DNA of 64,000 bases from Candidatus Avimonas faecium (GCA_904419005.1 CAJFQI010000002.1:17593-81592), one strand, 5' to 3'. Shown: positions 37,343 to 47,617, counted from the first letter of the stretch. Notes: generated from the sequence alone by a model not told the origin. Translations and numbers: made by a program.

Positions 37343-37927
37343 ATGTATCAGGCGTTTGTCCTGCTCACGGCGGCCGCGCTGATCCTGCTTGATCAATTTA
37401 CCAAGCTGTTGGCGGTCGCCTTCCTTCAAGGGCAGGAGCCTTTTGTCATCATTCCCGGCGTGCTGGAGTTTAATTTTACCACCAATCCCGGCGTGGCCTT
37501 CGGCCTGTTCCCTGGGAACCGCTGGATTTTCATCGGTTTGACCGCCGTTGTGCTTGCGGCGATCCTTGTTGTGCTTCTTTCCGGGAAGGTCAAGGCGCAC
37601 CGGATGGTGACGGTCAGCGGCGTTCTGATCGTGGCTGGCGGGTTGGGCAACCTCATTGACCGGGTGTTCCGCGGCGAAGTGGTGGATTTTATCTACTTTA
37701 AGCTGATCAATTTTCCGATTTTTAATTTGGCCGACTGCTATGTTGTAATCGGCGCCGCTTTGCTGTTGATTTTCTATCTGTTTTTGTTCAGCGAAGAAAA
37801 GATCAAGCCGAAAGCGCCCGAAAAAGCGGACACGGCGCCGGCTGCGGAGGGGGAGACGCCGGATGGAGCAACGCAGCAGGGAGGAACGGCGGACCCCGCC
37901 GCCGGAAAAAGCGGGGGAGAGGCTTGA
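37343..37927 (+). CDS. lspA: Signal peptidase II
   Basis: LILLDQFTKLLAV, FNFTTNPGVAFGLF, GGLGNLIDRVFRGEVVDFI, FPIFNLADCYVVIG. Confidence 0.96.
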   Translation: MYQAFVLLTAAALILLDQFTKLLAVAFLQGQEPFVIIPGVLEFNFTTNPGVAFGLFPGNRWIFIGLTAVVLAAILVVLLSGKVKAHRMVTVSGVLIVAGGLGNLIDRVFRGEVVDFIYFKLINFPIFNLADCYVVIGAALLLIFYLFLFSEEKIKPKAPEKADTAPAAEGETPDGATQQGGTADPAAGKSGGEA

Positions 37928-38795
37928 CCGCTATCTCAGCCAGGAGCTGGAGGCGCCCCGTTCCCAGGTACAGGATTGGCTGGAACGGGGCTTCGTTTCT
38001 GCCGACGGCCTCAAGCGGGCGAAAAACTATCGCCTGCGCGGCGGGGAGGAAATTGTGGTTTCCCTGCCGGAGCCGGTGGCCTATGAGGCAAAGGCGGAGG
38101 CGATCCCCCTTGATATCGTCTATGAAGACAGCGACCTGCTGGTGGTCAACAAGCCCAAGGGCATGGTGGTCCATCCGGCGGCGGGCAATTACACCGGGAC
38201 GCTTGTCAACGCCCTGCTCGCCCATTGCGGGGACAGCCTTTCCGGGATCAACGGGGTCATGCGGCCGGGGATCGTCCACCGCATTGACAAGGACACCAGC
38301 GGCCTGCTGATCGTCGCGAAAAACGATCTGGCTCACCGCGGCTTGGCGGAACAGATCAAGCAGCACAGCTTTACCCGCATCTATGAAGCGGTGGTGGTCG
38401 GACGCCTGCCGGATGATGCGGGCACGATCAATGCGCCGATCGGCCGGCATCCCGTCCATAGAAAAAAGATGGCAGTGACCCCGAAGAATTCCAAGCCGGC
38501 GGTGACGCACTATGAGGTGATCGCCCGTTACGCGGGCTATACCCATGTCCGGGTTCGGCTGGAAACCGGGCGCACCCACCAGATCCGGGTACACATGGCG
38601 TATATCGGCCATCCCGTGGCCGGGGATGCGGTGTATGGAGGCAGCCGGCAGCCCGCGCTGCTGCAGGGCCAGTGCCTTCACGCGCGGGTGATCGGGTTCC
38701 GCCATCCGCGGGATGGACGGTACATGGAGTTTACCAGCCCGCTTCCCCCGTATTTTACGGCGTTCCTGCGCACCCTGGGGGAGCCGGTCGGTTAG
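37863..38795 (+). CDS. RluA family pseudouridine synthase
   Basis: ERLDRYLSQEL...VVNKPKGMVVHPAAGN...IVHRIDKDTSGLLIVAK...RTHQIRVHM. Confidence 0.95.
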   Translation: MEQRSREERRTPPPEKAGERLDRYLSQELEAPRSQVQDWLERGFVSADGLKRAKNYRLRGGEEIVVSLPEPVAYEAKAEAIPLDIVYEDSDLLVVNKPKGMVVHPAAGNYTGTLVNALLAHCGDSLSGINGVMRPGIVHRIDKDTSGLLIVAKNDLAHRGLAEQIKQHSFTRIYEAVVVGRLPDDAGTINAPIGRHPVHRKKMAVTPKNSKPAVTHYEVIARYAGYTHVRVRLETGRTHQIRVHMAYIGHPVAGDAVYGGSRQPALLQGQCLHARVIGFRHPRDGRYMEFTSPLPPYFTAFLRTLGEPVG

Positions 38796-38890
38796 TCCGG
38801 CAGAGACCGGATGCATCCTGCCCAAAAGGCCGGCAATCAGACAAACGAGGCGGTTTTCCCCGCTCCGGGGCCGCCGGAAAGGCTTTGAAA

Positions 38891-39742
38891 ATGGATTCCA
38901 TTGCATTCGACAAAAACCGCCCTTTTGAAGGGATACTATTGCTGAGCGACCTTGACGGCACTCTGCTTGATCGGAAAAAGGAGATCCCGGCCCGGAATCT
39001 CCAGGCGATCCGCCGGTTTCAGGAAATGGGCGGCTTGTTTTCGATTGCCACCGGCCGCTGCCCCCGCTCCGCCGAGCTGGTAGCGCGGTTGGCGGGAGTG
39101 AACTGCCCGGCTGTTACCCTGAACGGCGCGGTGGTCTATGATTTTGCCGCCGACCGCCCGGCCAGCCAAAGCTGCCTGCCGGAGCAGTACCGGGAGATCC
39201 TGCGGGACGTGCACGCCCATTTCCCGTCGGCCGGGCTGCAGGTATATGTGGGTTCGGATATCTATATTGTGCATCCCAACGAGATTGTGGAACGGCTTTT
39301 CCACATTGAGCATATTGAGAAATGCCGGCAGGAGGCCTCCTTTGACACGATACCGCCGCAGGCAAATAAGGTGCTGATCGGCGAGGAAAACCGGGAATTG
39401 CAAAAGATCCGCCGCTTTCTTGAGGGCCGGCTGGACGGCATGTACGGCATGTTTACTGAGGAGCAGTATTACGAGCTGCTGCCGGCCCGCGCCAACAAAG
39501 GGCAGGGCGTCCGCAGGGTGGCGGAGCTGTGCGGCATCAATCCAGCCAGCGTCGCGGTCGTGGGGGATTATTACAACGACGTGGATATGCTCCAGTCGGC
39601 CGCCTATCCGATGGTGGCGGGCAACGCGCCGGACGATGTGAAAATTTTTGCCCGCTACATTGCCGGGGACTGCGACGGCGGTGTGGTGGCGGATGCGATT
39701 GAGCATATGGAACGCCGGCTGCTGCAGCGCGGAAAGCTGTAA
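38891..39742 (+). CDS. Cof-type HAD-IIB family hydrolase
   Basis: LLLSDLDGTLLDRKKEIPARNLQAI...ATGRCPR...NKGQGVRRVAELCG...VVGDYYNDVDML. Confidence 0.92.
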   Translation: MDSIAFDKNRPFEGILLLSDLDGTLLDRKKEIPARNLQAIRRFQEMGGLFSIATGRCPRSAELVARLAGVNCPAVTLNGAVVYDFAADRPASQSCLPEQYREILRDVHAHFPSAGLQVYVGSDIYIVHPNEIVERLFHIEHIEKCRQEASFDTIPPQANKVLIGEENRELQKIRRFLEGRLDGMYGMFTEEQYYELLPARANKGQGVRRVAELCGINPASVAVVGDYYNDVDMLQSAAYPMVAGNAPDDVKIFARYIAGDCDGGVVADAIEHMERRLLQRGKL

Positions 39743-39761
39743 ACCGCGGCCGGATAAAATG

Positions 39762-39804
39762 ACGAGGGGTACGGCAAAACGAATGATTTTGCCGTACCCC
39801 TCGT
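39762..39804. terminator. Bidirectional terminator between convergent genes
   Basis: ACGAGGGGTACGGCAAAA-cgaatga-TTTTGCCGTACCCCTCGT, 18-bp perfect stem. Confidence 0.9.
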
Positions 39805-39861
39805 TGCCTCTCATTCCGGGCATCCTCTTGAAAGCGGAGCGCAGCTCCCGGCCCGGATTGG

Positions 39862-41025
39862 TTACTCCGGAAGGGCGGATTCGTCCGGATCGGTATAGAC
39901 GATCTCGTAGCCGGTGCAGTTTTCCAGCACATAGCCCATAAAGCCCTGCGCCGCTTCCTGCCCGATATAAAAGGCCTTGCCGGTATCAAGGATATTGGTG
40001 GTGAGATACCCATCCTCGGTAATCCCCAGGCTGATGTTCGTATACCCCAGGAGGGGGATATCAACGCTGACGCTCATGGCGTCTAGGAACGTATTCGCGT
40101 CGGACCAGACGTTGGGCAGGCCGGTGTCCGCCAGCAGCCACTCCCAAACGGCTTCGTCCGGAAGGTCGGGAAACTCGATCTGTGCGTATTGGCCGCCTGC
40201 CTTGCGCTCGTTGTACCAGGCGGAACCCAGGGACAGGGTTTCCCGCAGGTTCAGGTCGTCGATCAGCTGCCCCAGCGTTTCCGGGCGGTAGAGGCTGTTG
40301 CGGTAGACGTAAAAGGCGGTTTCCCCCTCAAACCGGACAGCGACTGCGCAGGCGTCCGCGATCCCCTGTATGCGGTGGACGGCGCCGGGCATGGTGTGGG
40401 TTTCCCCGGTGTAGTTATCCTGGCCGGACAACACCGCGTCCCCGAGCTTTTCGCCTACCTGGCCGGCCTCAAGCTGCGCTGTTGTCCCGTCGTAGGAGGC
40501 CCCGCCAAAGGGCAGGTGGATGTACTGCTCGCTGATTCCCAGTTCCTCCCAGTGCGGGAGGGGAGCGGTGTTCGGCTCGGAGGCGGTGGAAGCGGGCGCC
40601 TGCTTGATCGGCCATCGGGAGGCGGCCAGATGCCGCAGGAGGATCGTCCCGCCGAGGACAACCAGGCACAGGCAGGCCGCCAGAGCGCCCCAGCGCAGGA
40701 GGCGGTGCTTTTTCCGCCGAGCAAGGCCGCCAGGAGGCGCTTTGCCGTCCGGCGGCACCGTCCGCCGCCTGGCCGCTCCCGTTTGCTCAGCCGGGCTTTC
40801 CGCCGTATCCGGCAATCCCGCTTCCACAAGGTAGCGGCCGGCGATGCCGCCGACCGCCGTCAGAAGGCGTTCGGCTCCTTTCTTCTTTCCTGTGTCCGCC
40901 GGATGGGACGTGTCCACCGGGGATGCAGGCCCTCCAGCCGGCGCGGGCCGCTCCGCCGTATCCTGCCGTCCGGTTTGGGCCTGCGGGCGGCTGCCGGAGT
41001 CTTTGCGATTGGGCCAGTCCTTCAT
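39862..41025 (-). CDS. Putative membrane-bound anti-sigma factor
   Basis: Long Pro/Ala-rich N-terminus, one TM (LLRWGALAACLCLVVLGGTILLR), large extracytoplasmic domain; start overlaps the sigma-factor stop. Confidence 0.55.
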   Translation of the reverse strand: MKDWPNRKDSGSRPQAQTGRQDTAERPAPAGGPASPVDTSHPADTGKKKGAERLLTAVGGIAGRYLVEAGLPDTAESPAEQTGAARRRTVPPDGKAPPGGLARRKKHRLLRWGALAACLCLVVLGGTILLRHLAASRWPIKQAPASTASEPNTAPLPHWEELGISEQYIHLPFGGASYDGTTAQLEAGQVGEKLGDAVLSGQDNYTGETHTMPGAVHRIQGIADACAVAVRFEGETAFYVYRNSLYRPETLGQLIDDLNLRETLSLGSAWYNERKAGGQYAQIEFPDLPDEAVWEWLLADTGLPNVWSDANTFLDAMSVSVDIPLLGYTNISLGITEDGYLTTNILDTGKAFYIGQEAAQGFMGYVLENCTGYEIVYTDPDESALPE

Positions 41026-41582
41026 ACGGAAATCCCTTCTTCCTCCAAATAGGCTTTGAGCTGTTTGCGCAGGCGGAAAAGCTGCGATTTCAGCCGGCTT
41101 TCGGGGATACCTTCAGCCTCTGCCAGCTTTGCCAGTGGCTGAAGGTACCAATATCGGCGGACAAAGAGACGACGCTTTTTGAGCGGTAGGCCGGCCAGAA
41201 ACCCGTTGAGCGCCTCCGCCAGCACGCGCTGCTCGGCCATAGCTTCCGTACCGCGCCTGTCGGGCAGGCAGTCTTCCAGCTCATTCAGGGCCAGAGGGAC
41301 CTGCCCGCCGCCCCGGCGCTGTGTGCCGGCCTGGCGGCGCCGGTTGAGCGCCAGATTGCGCGTGATCCGGCCAAGATAGGTCGACAATTGCGCAGGCCTG
41401 GCCGGAGGAATTGCCTCCCACGCGCGCAGCAGGGAGGTGTTGACGCATTCCTCGGCGTCCTCCCGGCTGTCAAGGATCGCGTAGGCAATGGCGCGGCAGT
41501 AGCCGGCGTACTTTTTTTGGCTTTCCGCTATCGCGTTTTCGGAGCGCTCCCAGTACAATTCCACAATCTGCCGGTCATCCAT
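41022..41582 (-). CDS. ECF-type sigma-70 family RNA polymerase sigma factor
   Basis: MDDRQIVELYWERSENAIAESQKKYAGYCRAIAYAILDSREDAEECVNTSLLRAWEAIPP...STYLGRITRNLALNRRR. Confidence 0.9.
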   Translation of the reverse strand: MDDRQIVELYWERSENAIAESQKKYAGYCRAIAYAILDSREDAEECVNTSLLRAWEAIPPARPAQLSTYLGRITRNLALNRRRQAGTQRRGGGQVPLALNELEDCLPDRRGTEAMAEQRVLAEALNGFLAGLPLKKRRLFVRRYWYLQPLAKLAEAEGIPESRLKSQLFRLRKQLKAYLEEEGISV

Positions 41583-41780
41583 GCCGCCGCCTCCCCGGAT
41601 GTTGATAAGGCCTTTCATTAGTATACACCCCAAAAGCAGGGTTTGGTTGCACGGACATTCCACTTTTTGATGTACAACCGGATGCAGCGGCTGCCTCATG
41701 CCGTAGCGGGGATCAGGCTTGGGAGCTCTGGCGCGAGGATGTCCAAGAAAAAAGGAGGGTTCGGTTTTCGCTGGACAAAA

Positions 41781-41819
41781 GGGAGCGCCGCGAAATTCCC
41801 GAATTTTGCGGCGCTCCCT
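41781..41819 (-). terminator. Terminator downstream of 41890-42849 gene
   Basis: GGGAGCGCCGC...GCGGCGCTCCC; reverse strand followed by TTTTGTCC. Confidence 0.85.
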
Positions 41820-41889
41820 GAAAAAACTTGCAGGCCATAGACGGCGGCCCGTATTTATCGTTTGAACGACCTGAAATCATCAGCCGAAA

Positions 41890-42849
41890 CTATTCCTCGA
41901 TCCGCCCGGCCTCCTTGAGGAGGCGAAGGCTGCGGATGGCGTCGTTGATCGGCCACCAGAGGCCGCCGGCGTCCATCTCCGACATCCGCTGTTCGCACTC
42001 AGCCTCCTGGCAGCGCAGCCCGTCTTGGTTCCAGCTTTGCCCGTGACTCAGCCGGTCGACCATCTGGTCCAGTTCCTCCTGGCTGGGAGGATCATCGTTG
42101 GGGGCGCCGCTGTCAATCCGGCGCTGGATGTCGTCACGCACATGGGGATAAGGGGAAGCCATCAGCAGCTCCAGCAGCTGGTCGTTCAGCCGCTGGCATT
42201 CCTCGTGGCTCCGGAGACCATATCTGCCCAACAGGCAGATTAGGTGCTGCCAGTCGTTGGCCTCCATTGAATGCTCGACATCGTATTCCGCTGCCTTCAG
42301 AAAAACGGGAAGCTGCGGTAGGAAGGAAATCCGGTAATCAATAATCCGCAGCATCTTTTGGTACATCGGCGAGTCTTTGTCATAATACTGGAGGATGAAA
42401 TTGATCAGGCTGGCGTTGCAGTAGGCCTCCGGCGGCCAGACATCCTGGAACCGCGGCCGGTGGGGAAAATGATACCAGAGCTGGCATGGGTACTCGTTGT
42501 TTGAGGGAATCGCCCAGTAGCATCCCTTGTCCGTCACATATTCGCAGTTTTCCAAATACCGCATGATGTCTTGGATCATCGGGTGATTTTTGGAGCCGCA
42601 GCCGACCTCCTGCAAAATTTCCCAAGCCATAAACGTGGGGAACGGGGAAGAGTTGGGGTTCATATTGTCCGGTTCCAGCCCGTGGCCGAAGCCGCCGTCG
42701 GAGTTCTGATATACCCTTAAAGCGTCCGCCACCGCCTCCCGGCTGCCGTTTTCAAACCAGTACTGCCAGCGGGTGATATCCAAATGCCGGGCAAACAGGT
42801 ATACCCAATGCCGGATGCGCTGGAATTCCTCCTTGCTGAGCCGTTTCAT
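41890..42849 (-). CDS. Hypothetical protein, possible alpha/alpha-toroid (prenyltransferase/squalene-cyclase-like) fold
   Basis: YQNSDGGFGHGLEPDN...TFMAWEILQEVG...MIQDIMRYLENCEYVTDKGCYWA: QW-like repeat features. Confidence 0.65.
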   Translation of the reverse strand: MKRLSKEEFQRIRHWVYLFARHLDITRWQYWFENGSREAVADALRVYQNSDGGFGHGLEPDNMNPNSSPFPTFMAWEILQEVGCGSKNHPMIQDIMRYLENCEYVTDKGCYWAIPSNNEYPCQLWYHFPHRPRFQDVWPPEAYCNASLINFILQYYDKDSPMYQKMLRIIDYRISFLPQLPVFLKAAEYDVEHSMEANDWQHLICLLGRYGLRSHEECQRLNDQLLELLMASPYPHVRDDIQRRIDSGAPNDDPPSQEELDQMVDRLSHGQSWNQDGLRCQEAECEQRMSEMDAGGLWWPINDAIRSLRLLKEAGRIEE

Positions 42850-42889
42850 AGAGATGCCTGCCTTTCTACTGGTGTTGTCTGTGCTTTTC

Positions 42890-42918
42890 AGTATAGAAGA
42901 GAGGAAAATAGATGTCAA
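42890..42918 (-). promoter_or_regulatory. Near-consensus promoter for 41890-42849 gene
   Basis: Reverse strand TTGACA, 17-nt spacer, TATACT, with AT-rich upstream DNA. Confidence 0.88.
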
Positions 42919-43012
42919 TAGAAATAAAAAATTATCATTATTTAGCAAAAAATTCAGAAATGCTTTTCGCCGAAACACGGGGGACCTTTTACTTCCGCTT
43001 CCCACTGAAAGC

Positions 43013-43062
43013 AGAAAAGGAGGAGGGGATGCCAACACGTTCGCATCCCCTCCTCCTTTTCT
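43013..43062 (-). terminator. Terminator of the V-ATPase operon
   Basis: AGAAAAGGAGGAGGGGATGC-(10 nt)-GCATCCCCTCCTCCTTTTCT, 20-bp perfect stem. Confidence 0.85.
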
Positions 43063-43063
43063 G

Positions 43064-43687
43064 TTAAGCCTTCTGCTTCGTTTCCTTTTGCGCCTTGATG
43101 ACCTTCATCCGGGAAAAATCCTCCCGCTCTTTTTCCTCAAGCGAATCGGTGATGTATTTGACCGTGCTTGTGTACCGGGGGATGATGATATTTTTCAGCG
43201 CATTGGCCCGCTTTTGTGTCTTGTTGACGGCGGTCGCCAAGCGATAGACGCTGTTTTCCACCTCAGCCAGCTCCGCGGTGAGCTTTTTCACCCGGTCAAA
43301 TTTGATGTACGCCTCATCAACCAGGGAGCTGGAAAACATGAAGCCATAGGAAAGATCCACCGGCTCGGCGTCAAGGGATACCAAGGGAATTTCCACCCCC
43401 ATGACGCTGCGGGTCGTGAGGGACAGGCCGTCTTCAATCGGCACCGATGCGGCGATGTCGCTGCAAATGCCATGTGCGACGTTGGCCCGCTGCAGCGCGA
43501 GATACGCCTGCTCGTAGCAGGCGTCTATCTGGGACTGGATAGACTCCGCCCGCTCAATGAGCGCCATCATTTCCCGGACGATAATGTTGCGCTTGCGGTC
43601 AAGCAGCTCAAAGCCGACCTTGGCCAGATTCAGCGTCTTTTTTACGTTGATCAGATTCCCTTTGGTGGGGAACACCTGTTCCGCCAA
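43064..43687 (-). CDS. atpD: V-type ATP synthase subunit D
   Basis: TTG start; AEQVFPTKGNLINVKKTLNLAKVGFELLDRKRNIIVREMM. Confidence 0.94.
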   Translation of the reverse strand: MAEQVFPTKGNLINVKKTLNLAKVGFELLDRKRNIIVREMMALIERAESIQSQIDACYEQAYLALQRANVAHGICSDIAASVPIEDGLSLTTRSVMGVEIPLVSLDAEPVDLSYGFMFSSSLVDEAYIKFDRVKKLTAELAEVENSVYRLATAVNKTQKRANALKNIIIPRYTSTVKYITDSLEEKEREDFSRMKVIKAQKETKQKA

Positions 43688-43732
43688 GGGTCGTCACCAC
43701 ACTTTCCTAAGGATGAAAACGCCGGATCCCGT

Positions 43733-45142
43733 TTAACCGGCGGCCGGCGCGGCCGGCGGTTCCGCCTGTTCCGGGTGGTAGTGCTCCGCAAGCGTCTGGT
43801 CGTCAATACGGTCAAGCTCTTCCCTGGGCAGGGTGGACAGCAGCTTCCATCCGAGATCCAAGGTCTGGTCAATGGAGCGGCTCTCGTTGACCCCTTGGTT
43901 GATGAACTGTTGGTCAAACATCTGCCCGAACTGCAGCAGCTTTTTATCGTTGGGCGACAATTCCTCCTCGCCGATAACCGAAGCGAGGGAGCGCGCGTCC
44001 TGCACACGGGCACAGCAGGCGAACAGCTGGTTGGATACTGCGGCGTGGTCGGCGCGGGTAAAGCCCTCGCCAATGCCGTCCTTCATTAGGCGGGACAGGG
44101 AGAGGAGGGCCGATACCGGCGGGTAAATGCCGCTGGTATCCAGCGAGCGGTCGAGCACGATCTGGCCTTCGGTGATATAGCCGGTCAGGTCGGGCACCGG
44201 GTGGGTGATGTCGTCGTTCGGCATGGTCAAAATCGGGATCTGGGTCACGGAGCCCTTGCTCCCCTTGATCATCCCGGCCCGTTCGTACAGGGAGGCCAGG
44301 TCGGAATACAGGTAGCCGGGATACCCTTTCCGCCCGGGGATTTCCCCCTTGGAGGAGGAGAATTCGCGCAGCGCCTCGGCGTAGGAGGTCATATCGGTCA
44401 TGATGACCAGGATATGCATCCCCCGGTCAAATGCGAGGTATTCCGCCGCGGTCAGCGCGCAGCGGGGGGTCAGGATCCGTTCGACGATCGGGTCGTTGGA
44501 CAGGTTTAGGAACATGGCCACCCGGCTGAGCACGCCGCTTTCCTCAAAAACACGGCGGAAATAATCGGCTACGTCATTGGTCACGCCCATAGCGGCGAAG
44601 ACGATGGCAAAATCCCCGCCTTCCTGGTCGGAAATCTTGGCCTGCCGGACGATCTGGGCCGCCAGCTCGTTATGCTTCATGCCGGAGCCGGAAAAGATCG
44701 GCAGCTTCTGGCCGCGGATCAGGGTCATCAGGCAGTCAATTGAGGAGATGCCGGTTTCAATGAAGTTGCGGGGATAGACGCGGGAAACCGGGTTGATGGC
44801 CGAGCCGTTGACATCCCGCCGCACTTCGGGGAAGATATCGCCCAGCCCGTCCGCCGGGCGGCCGACGCCGTTGAAGATCCGGCCGAGCAGCTCGGGGGAC
44901 AGCGGCATTTCAACCGGACGGCCGAGCAGGCGGGTGCGGGTATTGGATAGGGAGATGCCGTTGGTTCCCTCAAACACCTGGATTACCGCCCGTTCCCCCT
45001 CCAGCTGTACGACACGCCCGTAACGGGTGGTGCCATCGTCCAACTCTATCGTGACGGTTTCCTCAAACGAAGCGTCTTTTACGCCGTCGATCACGACCAG
45101 GGAGCCGTTGATTTCCTTCACGCCTCTGTATTCAATAATCAT
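43733..45142 (-). CDS. atpB: V-type ATP synthase subunit B
   Basis: [19 protein letters not shown]...[17 protein letters not shown]...[32 protein letters not shown]. Confidence 0.97.
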   Translation of the reverse strand: MIIEYRGVKEINGSLVVIDGVKDASFEETVTIELDDGTTRYGRVVQLEGERAVIQVFEGTNGISLSNTRTRLLGRPVEMPLSPELLGRIFNGVGRPADGLGDIFPEVRRDVNGSAINPVSRVYPRNFIETGISSIDCLMTLIRGQKLPIFSGSGMKHNELAAQIVRQAKISDQEGGDFAIVFAAMGVTNDVADYFRRVFEESGVLSRVAMFLNLSNDPIVERILTPRCALTAAEYLAFDRGMHILVIMTDMTSYAEALREFSSSKGEIPGRKGYPGYLYSDLASLYERAGMIKGSKGSVTQIPILTMPNDDITHPVPDLTGYITEGQIVLDRSLDTSGIYPPVSALLSLSRLMKDGIGEGFTRADHAAVSNQLFACCARVQDARSLASVIGEEELSPNDKKLLQFGQMFDQQFINQGVNESRSIDQTLDLGWKLLSTLPREELDRIDDQTLAEHYHPEQAEPPAAPAAG

Positions 45143-45210
45143 TCGTCAGTCATCCCTTTCCCATGCCCGTGCTGCGGCCGGCTCCGCCCGCGGCGTTGCC
45201 GGCAGGGCTT

Positions 45211-46980
45211 CTATTGCCCCAGCTTCTGCATCGTTTCGTCGATTTTCTGCATATAGCCGTCCAGCAGCTCCAGCTGGTCGTTCGGTACGTCGTATTTCAT
45301 GCGGGAAACCTCGTCAAACAGACCGGTCGCAGTGAGCCGGGACAGCGGGATTGCCCGTGCAACCAGCGCCTGCGCGGCGTTGTACAGGTGCAGGATGACC
45401 CGCATCATCTTCAGCTGCTTTTCCATCGGGACGTAGGTGTCGTCCTGATGGTAGGCGTTCTGCTGCAAGAAGCCGTTCCGGATCACCCGCGCGATCTCAA
45501 TCACGAGCTTCTGGTCGTCCGGCAGCACGTCGGCGCCGATCAGCTTGACGATCTCCATCAGCTTATTTTCTTCCTGCAAAAGCTGGGCAATCTGCGCACG
45601 GCAGGCGATGAAATCCTCCCCCACATTTTTTTCATACCAGGCCGCCAGGTCGCCCAGATATTCGCTGTAGCTGGTCGTCCAGTTGATGGCGGGATAGTGG
45701 CGGGCGTAGGCCAGGGATTTGTCCAGCGCCCAGAAGCAGCGGGTAAAGCGCTTGGTGTTCTGGGTGACCGGCTCCGAAAAGTCGTTGCCCTGGGGGGAGA
45801 CCGCGCCGATGATGGTGACGCTGCCCTCCGCCCCGCCCAGGGAACGGATCAGCCCGGCCCGTTCGTAAAACTGGGATAGGCGGGAGGGGAGATAGGCCGG
45901 GAAGCCTTCCTCCGCGGGCATTTCCTCCAAACGGCCGGAAATTTCACGGAGCGCCTCCGCCCAGCGGGAGGTGGAATCGGCCATGATCGCGACGTGGTAG
46001 CCCATATCGCGGTAATACTCTGCCAGGGTGATGCCGGTATAAATGGACGCTTCGCGGGCGGCCACCGGCATATTTGAGGTGTTGGCGATCAGCGTGGTGC
46101 GGTCGGTCATCGGCCGGCCGGATTTCGGGTCAACCAAGCCGGTAAATTCTTCAAGCACCTGGGACATCTCGTTTCCGCGTTCGCCGCAGCCGATGTATAC
46201 GATGATGTCGGCATCGCACCACTTGGCCAGCTGATGCTGGGTCATGGTTTTGCCGGTGCCGAACCCGCCGGGGATCGCGGCGGTGCCGCCCTTGGCGACC
46301 GGGAACAGCGAGTCAATCACCCGTTGGCCGGTAATCAAAGGCGCATTGGCGTACAGCCGCTCGGCGACCGGGCGGGGGGTGCGGATCGGCCATTTCTGGC
46401 ATAGGGAGAGCGGATGGAGCTCCCCACTGTCGTCCTTGAGGGTAACGACCGTATCGTTAACCCGGTATTTCCCGTCGGGGGACGCCGTCTCCACTATGCC
46501 GGACAGGGAGGGAGGGACCATGCAGCGGTGCTCAATGATCGGGGTTTCGGGGCAGGTGGCGTAGATGGCGCCCGGCTCCAGCCGGTCCCCCGGCTTTACC
46601 GTGATATGCACATCCCATTCCCGCTCTTCATCCAAGGCCGAGACGCTGACGCCGCGGCGGATAAAGTCGCCCGACTGCTCTTCAATCGCTTTGAGCGGGC
46701 GTTCAATCCCGTCAAAGATATTGTCCAGGATCCCCGGGCCCAGCGTGGCGCACAGCGGGCCTCCCGAGCCGACCACCGGTTCCCCCTGGCGCAGGCCGGT
46801 CGTATTTTCATAGACCTGGATGGTGGTCTTTTGGTCGTTGATGCCGATGACCTCGCCGACCAGCCGGTCGTTGCCCACCTGCACCATTTCCATCATGGAG
46901 AAGCCGGTGTCGCCCAGCAGGGTGATGACCGGGCCGTTGATCCCGTATATCCGGTTTTCCTGTTGCTCTTTTTCGCGCAT
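45211..46980 (-). CDS. atpA: V-type ATP synthase subunit A
   Basis: IPGGFGTGKTMTQHQLAKWCDADIIVYIGCGERGNEM (P-loop), DSTSRWAEALREISGRLEEMPAEEGFPAYL. Confidence 0.98.
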   Translation of the reverse strand: MREKEQQENRIYGINGPVITLLGDTGFSMMEMVQVGNDRLVGEVIGINDQKTTIQVYENTTGLRQGEPVVGSGGPLCATLGPGILDNIFDGIERPLKAIEEQSGDFIRRGVSVSALDEEREWDVHITVKPGDRLEPGAIYATCPETPIIEHRCMVPPSLSGIVETASPDGKYRVNDTVVTLKDDSGELHPLSLCQKWPIRTPRPVAERLYANAPLITGQRVIDSLFPVAKGGTAAIPGGFGTGKTMTQHQLAKWCDADIIVYIGCGERGNEMSQVLEEFTGLVDPKSGRPMTDRTTLIANTSNMPVAAREASIYTGITLAEYYRDMGYHVAIMADSTSRWAEALREISGRLEEMPAEEGFPAYLPSRLSQFYERAGLIRSLGGAEGSVTIIGAVSPQGNDFSEPVTQNTKRFTRCFWALDKSLAYARHYPAINWTTSYSEYLGDLAAWYEKNVGEDFIACRAQIAQLLQEENKLMEIVKLIGADVLPDDQKLVIEIARVIRNGFLQQNAYHQDDTYVPMEKQLKMMRVILHLYNAAQALVARAIPLSRLTATGLFDEVSRMKYDVPNDQLELLDGYMQKIDETMQKLGQ

Positions 46981-47020
46981 ATACCTTCACTCCGTTCCTG
47001 TTTAGCGAGCCCGCCGGGAA

Positions 47021-47617
47021 TCAGCCGACGGTCAGACCCGACGTGCGGACGAATTCCTCCCGCTGAAGGATCAGCCGGCTGTCCAGCGTGTTGTCCGCGA
47101 TCAGTCCGCTTTCCGCATTTTCCCCGCGCACGCCGCCCAAGCGGATATCCTCCGACGTTTCAATCCGGCTTGACGGGGGGCATAAAGCGGAAAGCGCCGG
47201 GATCTTCGCCTCGTCCCGTTTGGAAATAGAGTAAACGGTGCCTTCCGCCGGCAGTGCGGCGGCCGCCTCGCGCAGCAGGCCGGCCAGCAGCGTATCGTAT
47301 GCGGGGGTTTGGGTAAAGGCCAGGATCTGCTCTTCGGCGCGGGAAAAGACCTCGTCCATAATCTGCTGGCGTCGGGCAAGGAGTTCCTTCCGGGCTGCCA
47401 GGTCCCGCCGGGAAATCTCCCGGATCCCTTCGCCGCGGATGCTGGTGTTCTCCTTCTGGATCATTCGATAGGCGTCGTCCAGAACCTCCTGTTCCACTTT
47501 GGACAGCCGCTGCGACTTGAAGTCCTCGGTTTCCTGATGGATCCGGTCGCGCTGCTCTTCCGCATAGGCGGTGATGGCCTGCACAAATTTACTGATTTTT
47601 TCTTCGCTGTTTGCCAT
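47021..47617 (-). CDS. V-type ATP synthase subunit E
   Basis: Coiled-coil stalk protein MANSEEKISKFVQAITAYAEEQRDRIHQETEDF...; position upstream of atpA. Confidence 0.8.
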   Translation of the reverse strand: MANSEEKISKFVQAITAYAEEQRDRIHQETEDFKSQRLSKVEQEVLDDAYRMIQKENTSIRGEGIREISRRDLAARKELLARRQQIMDEVFSRAEEQILAFTQTPAYDTLLAGLLREAAAALPAEGTVYSISKRDEAKIPALSALCPPSSRIETSEDIRLGGVRGENAESGLIADNTLDSRLILQREEFVRTSGLTVG

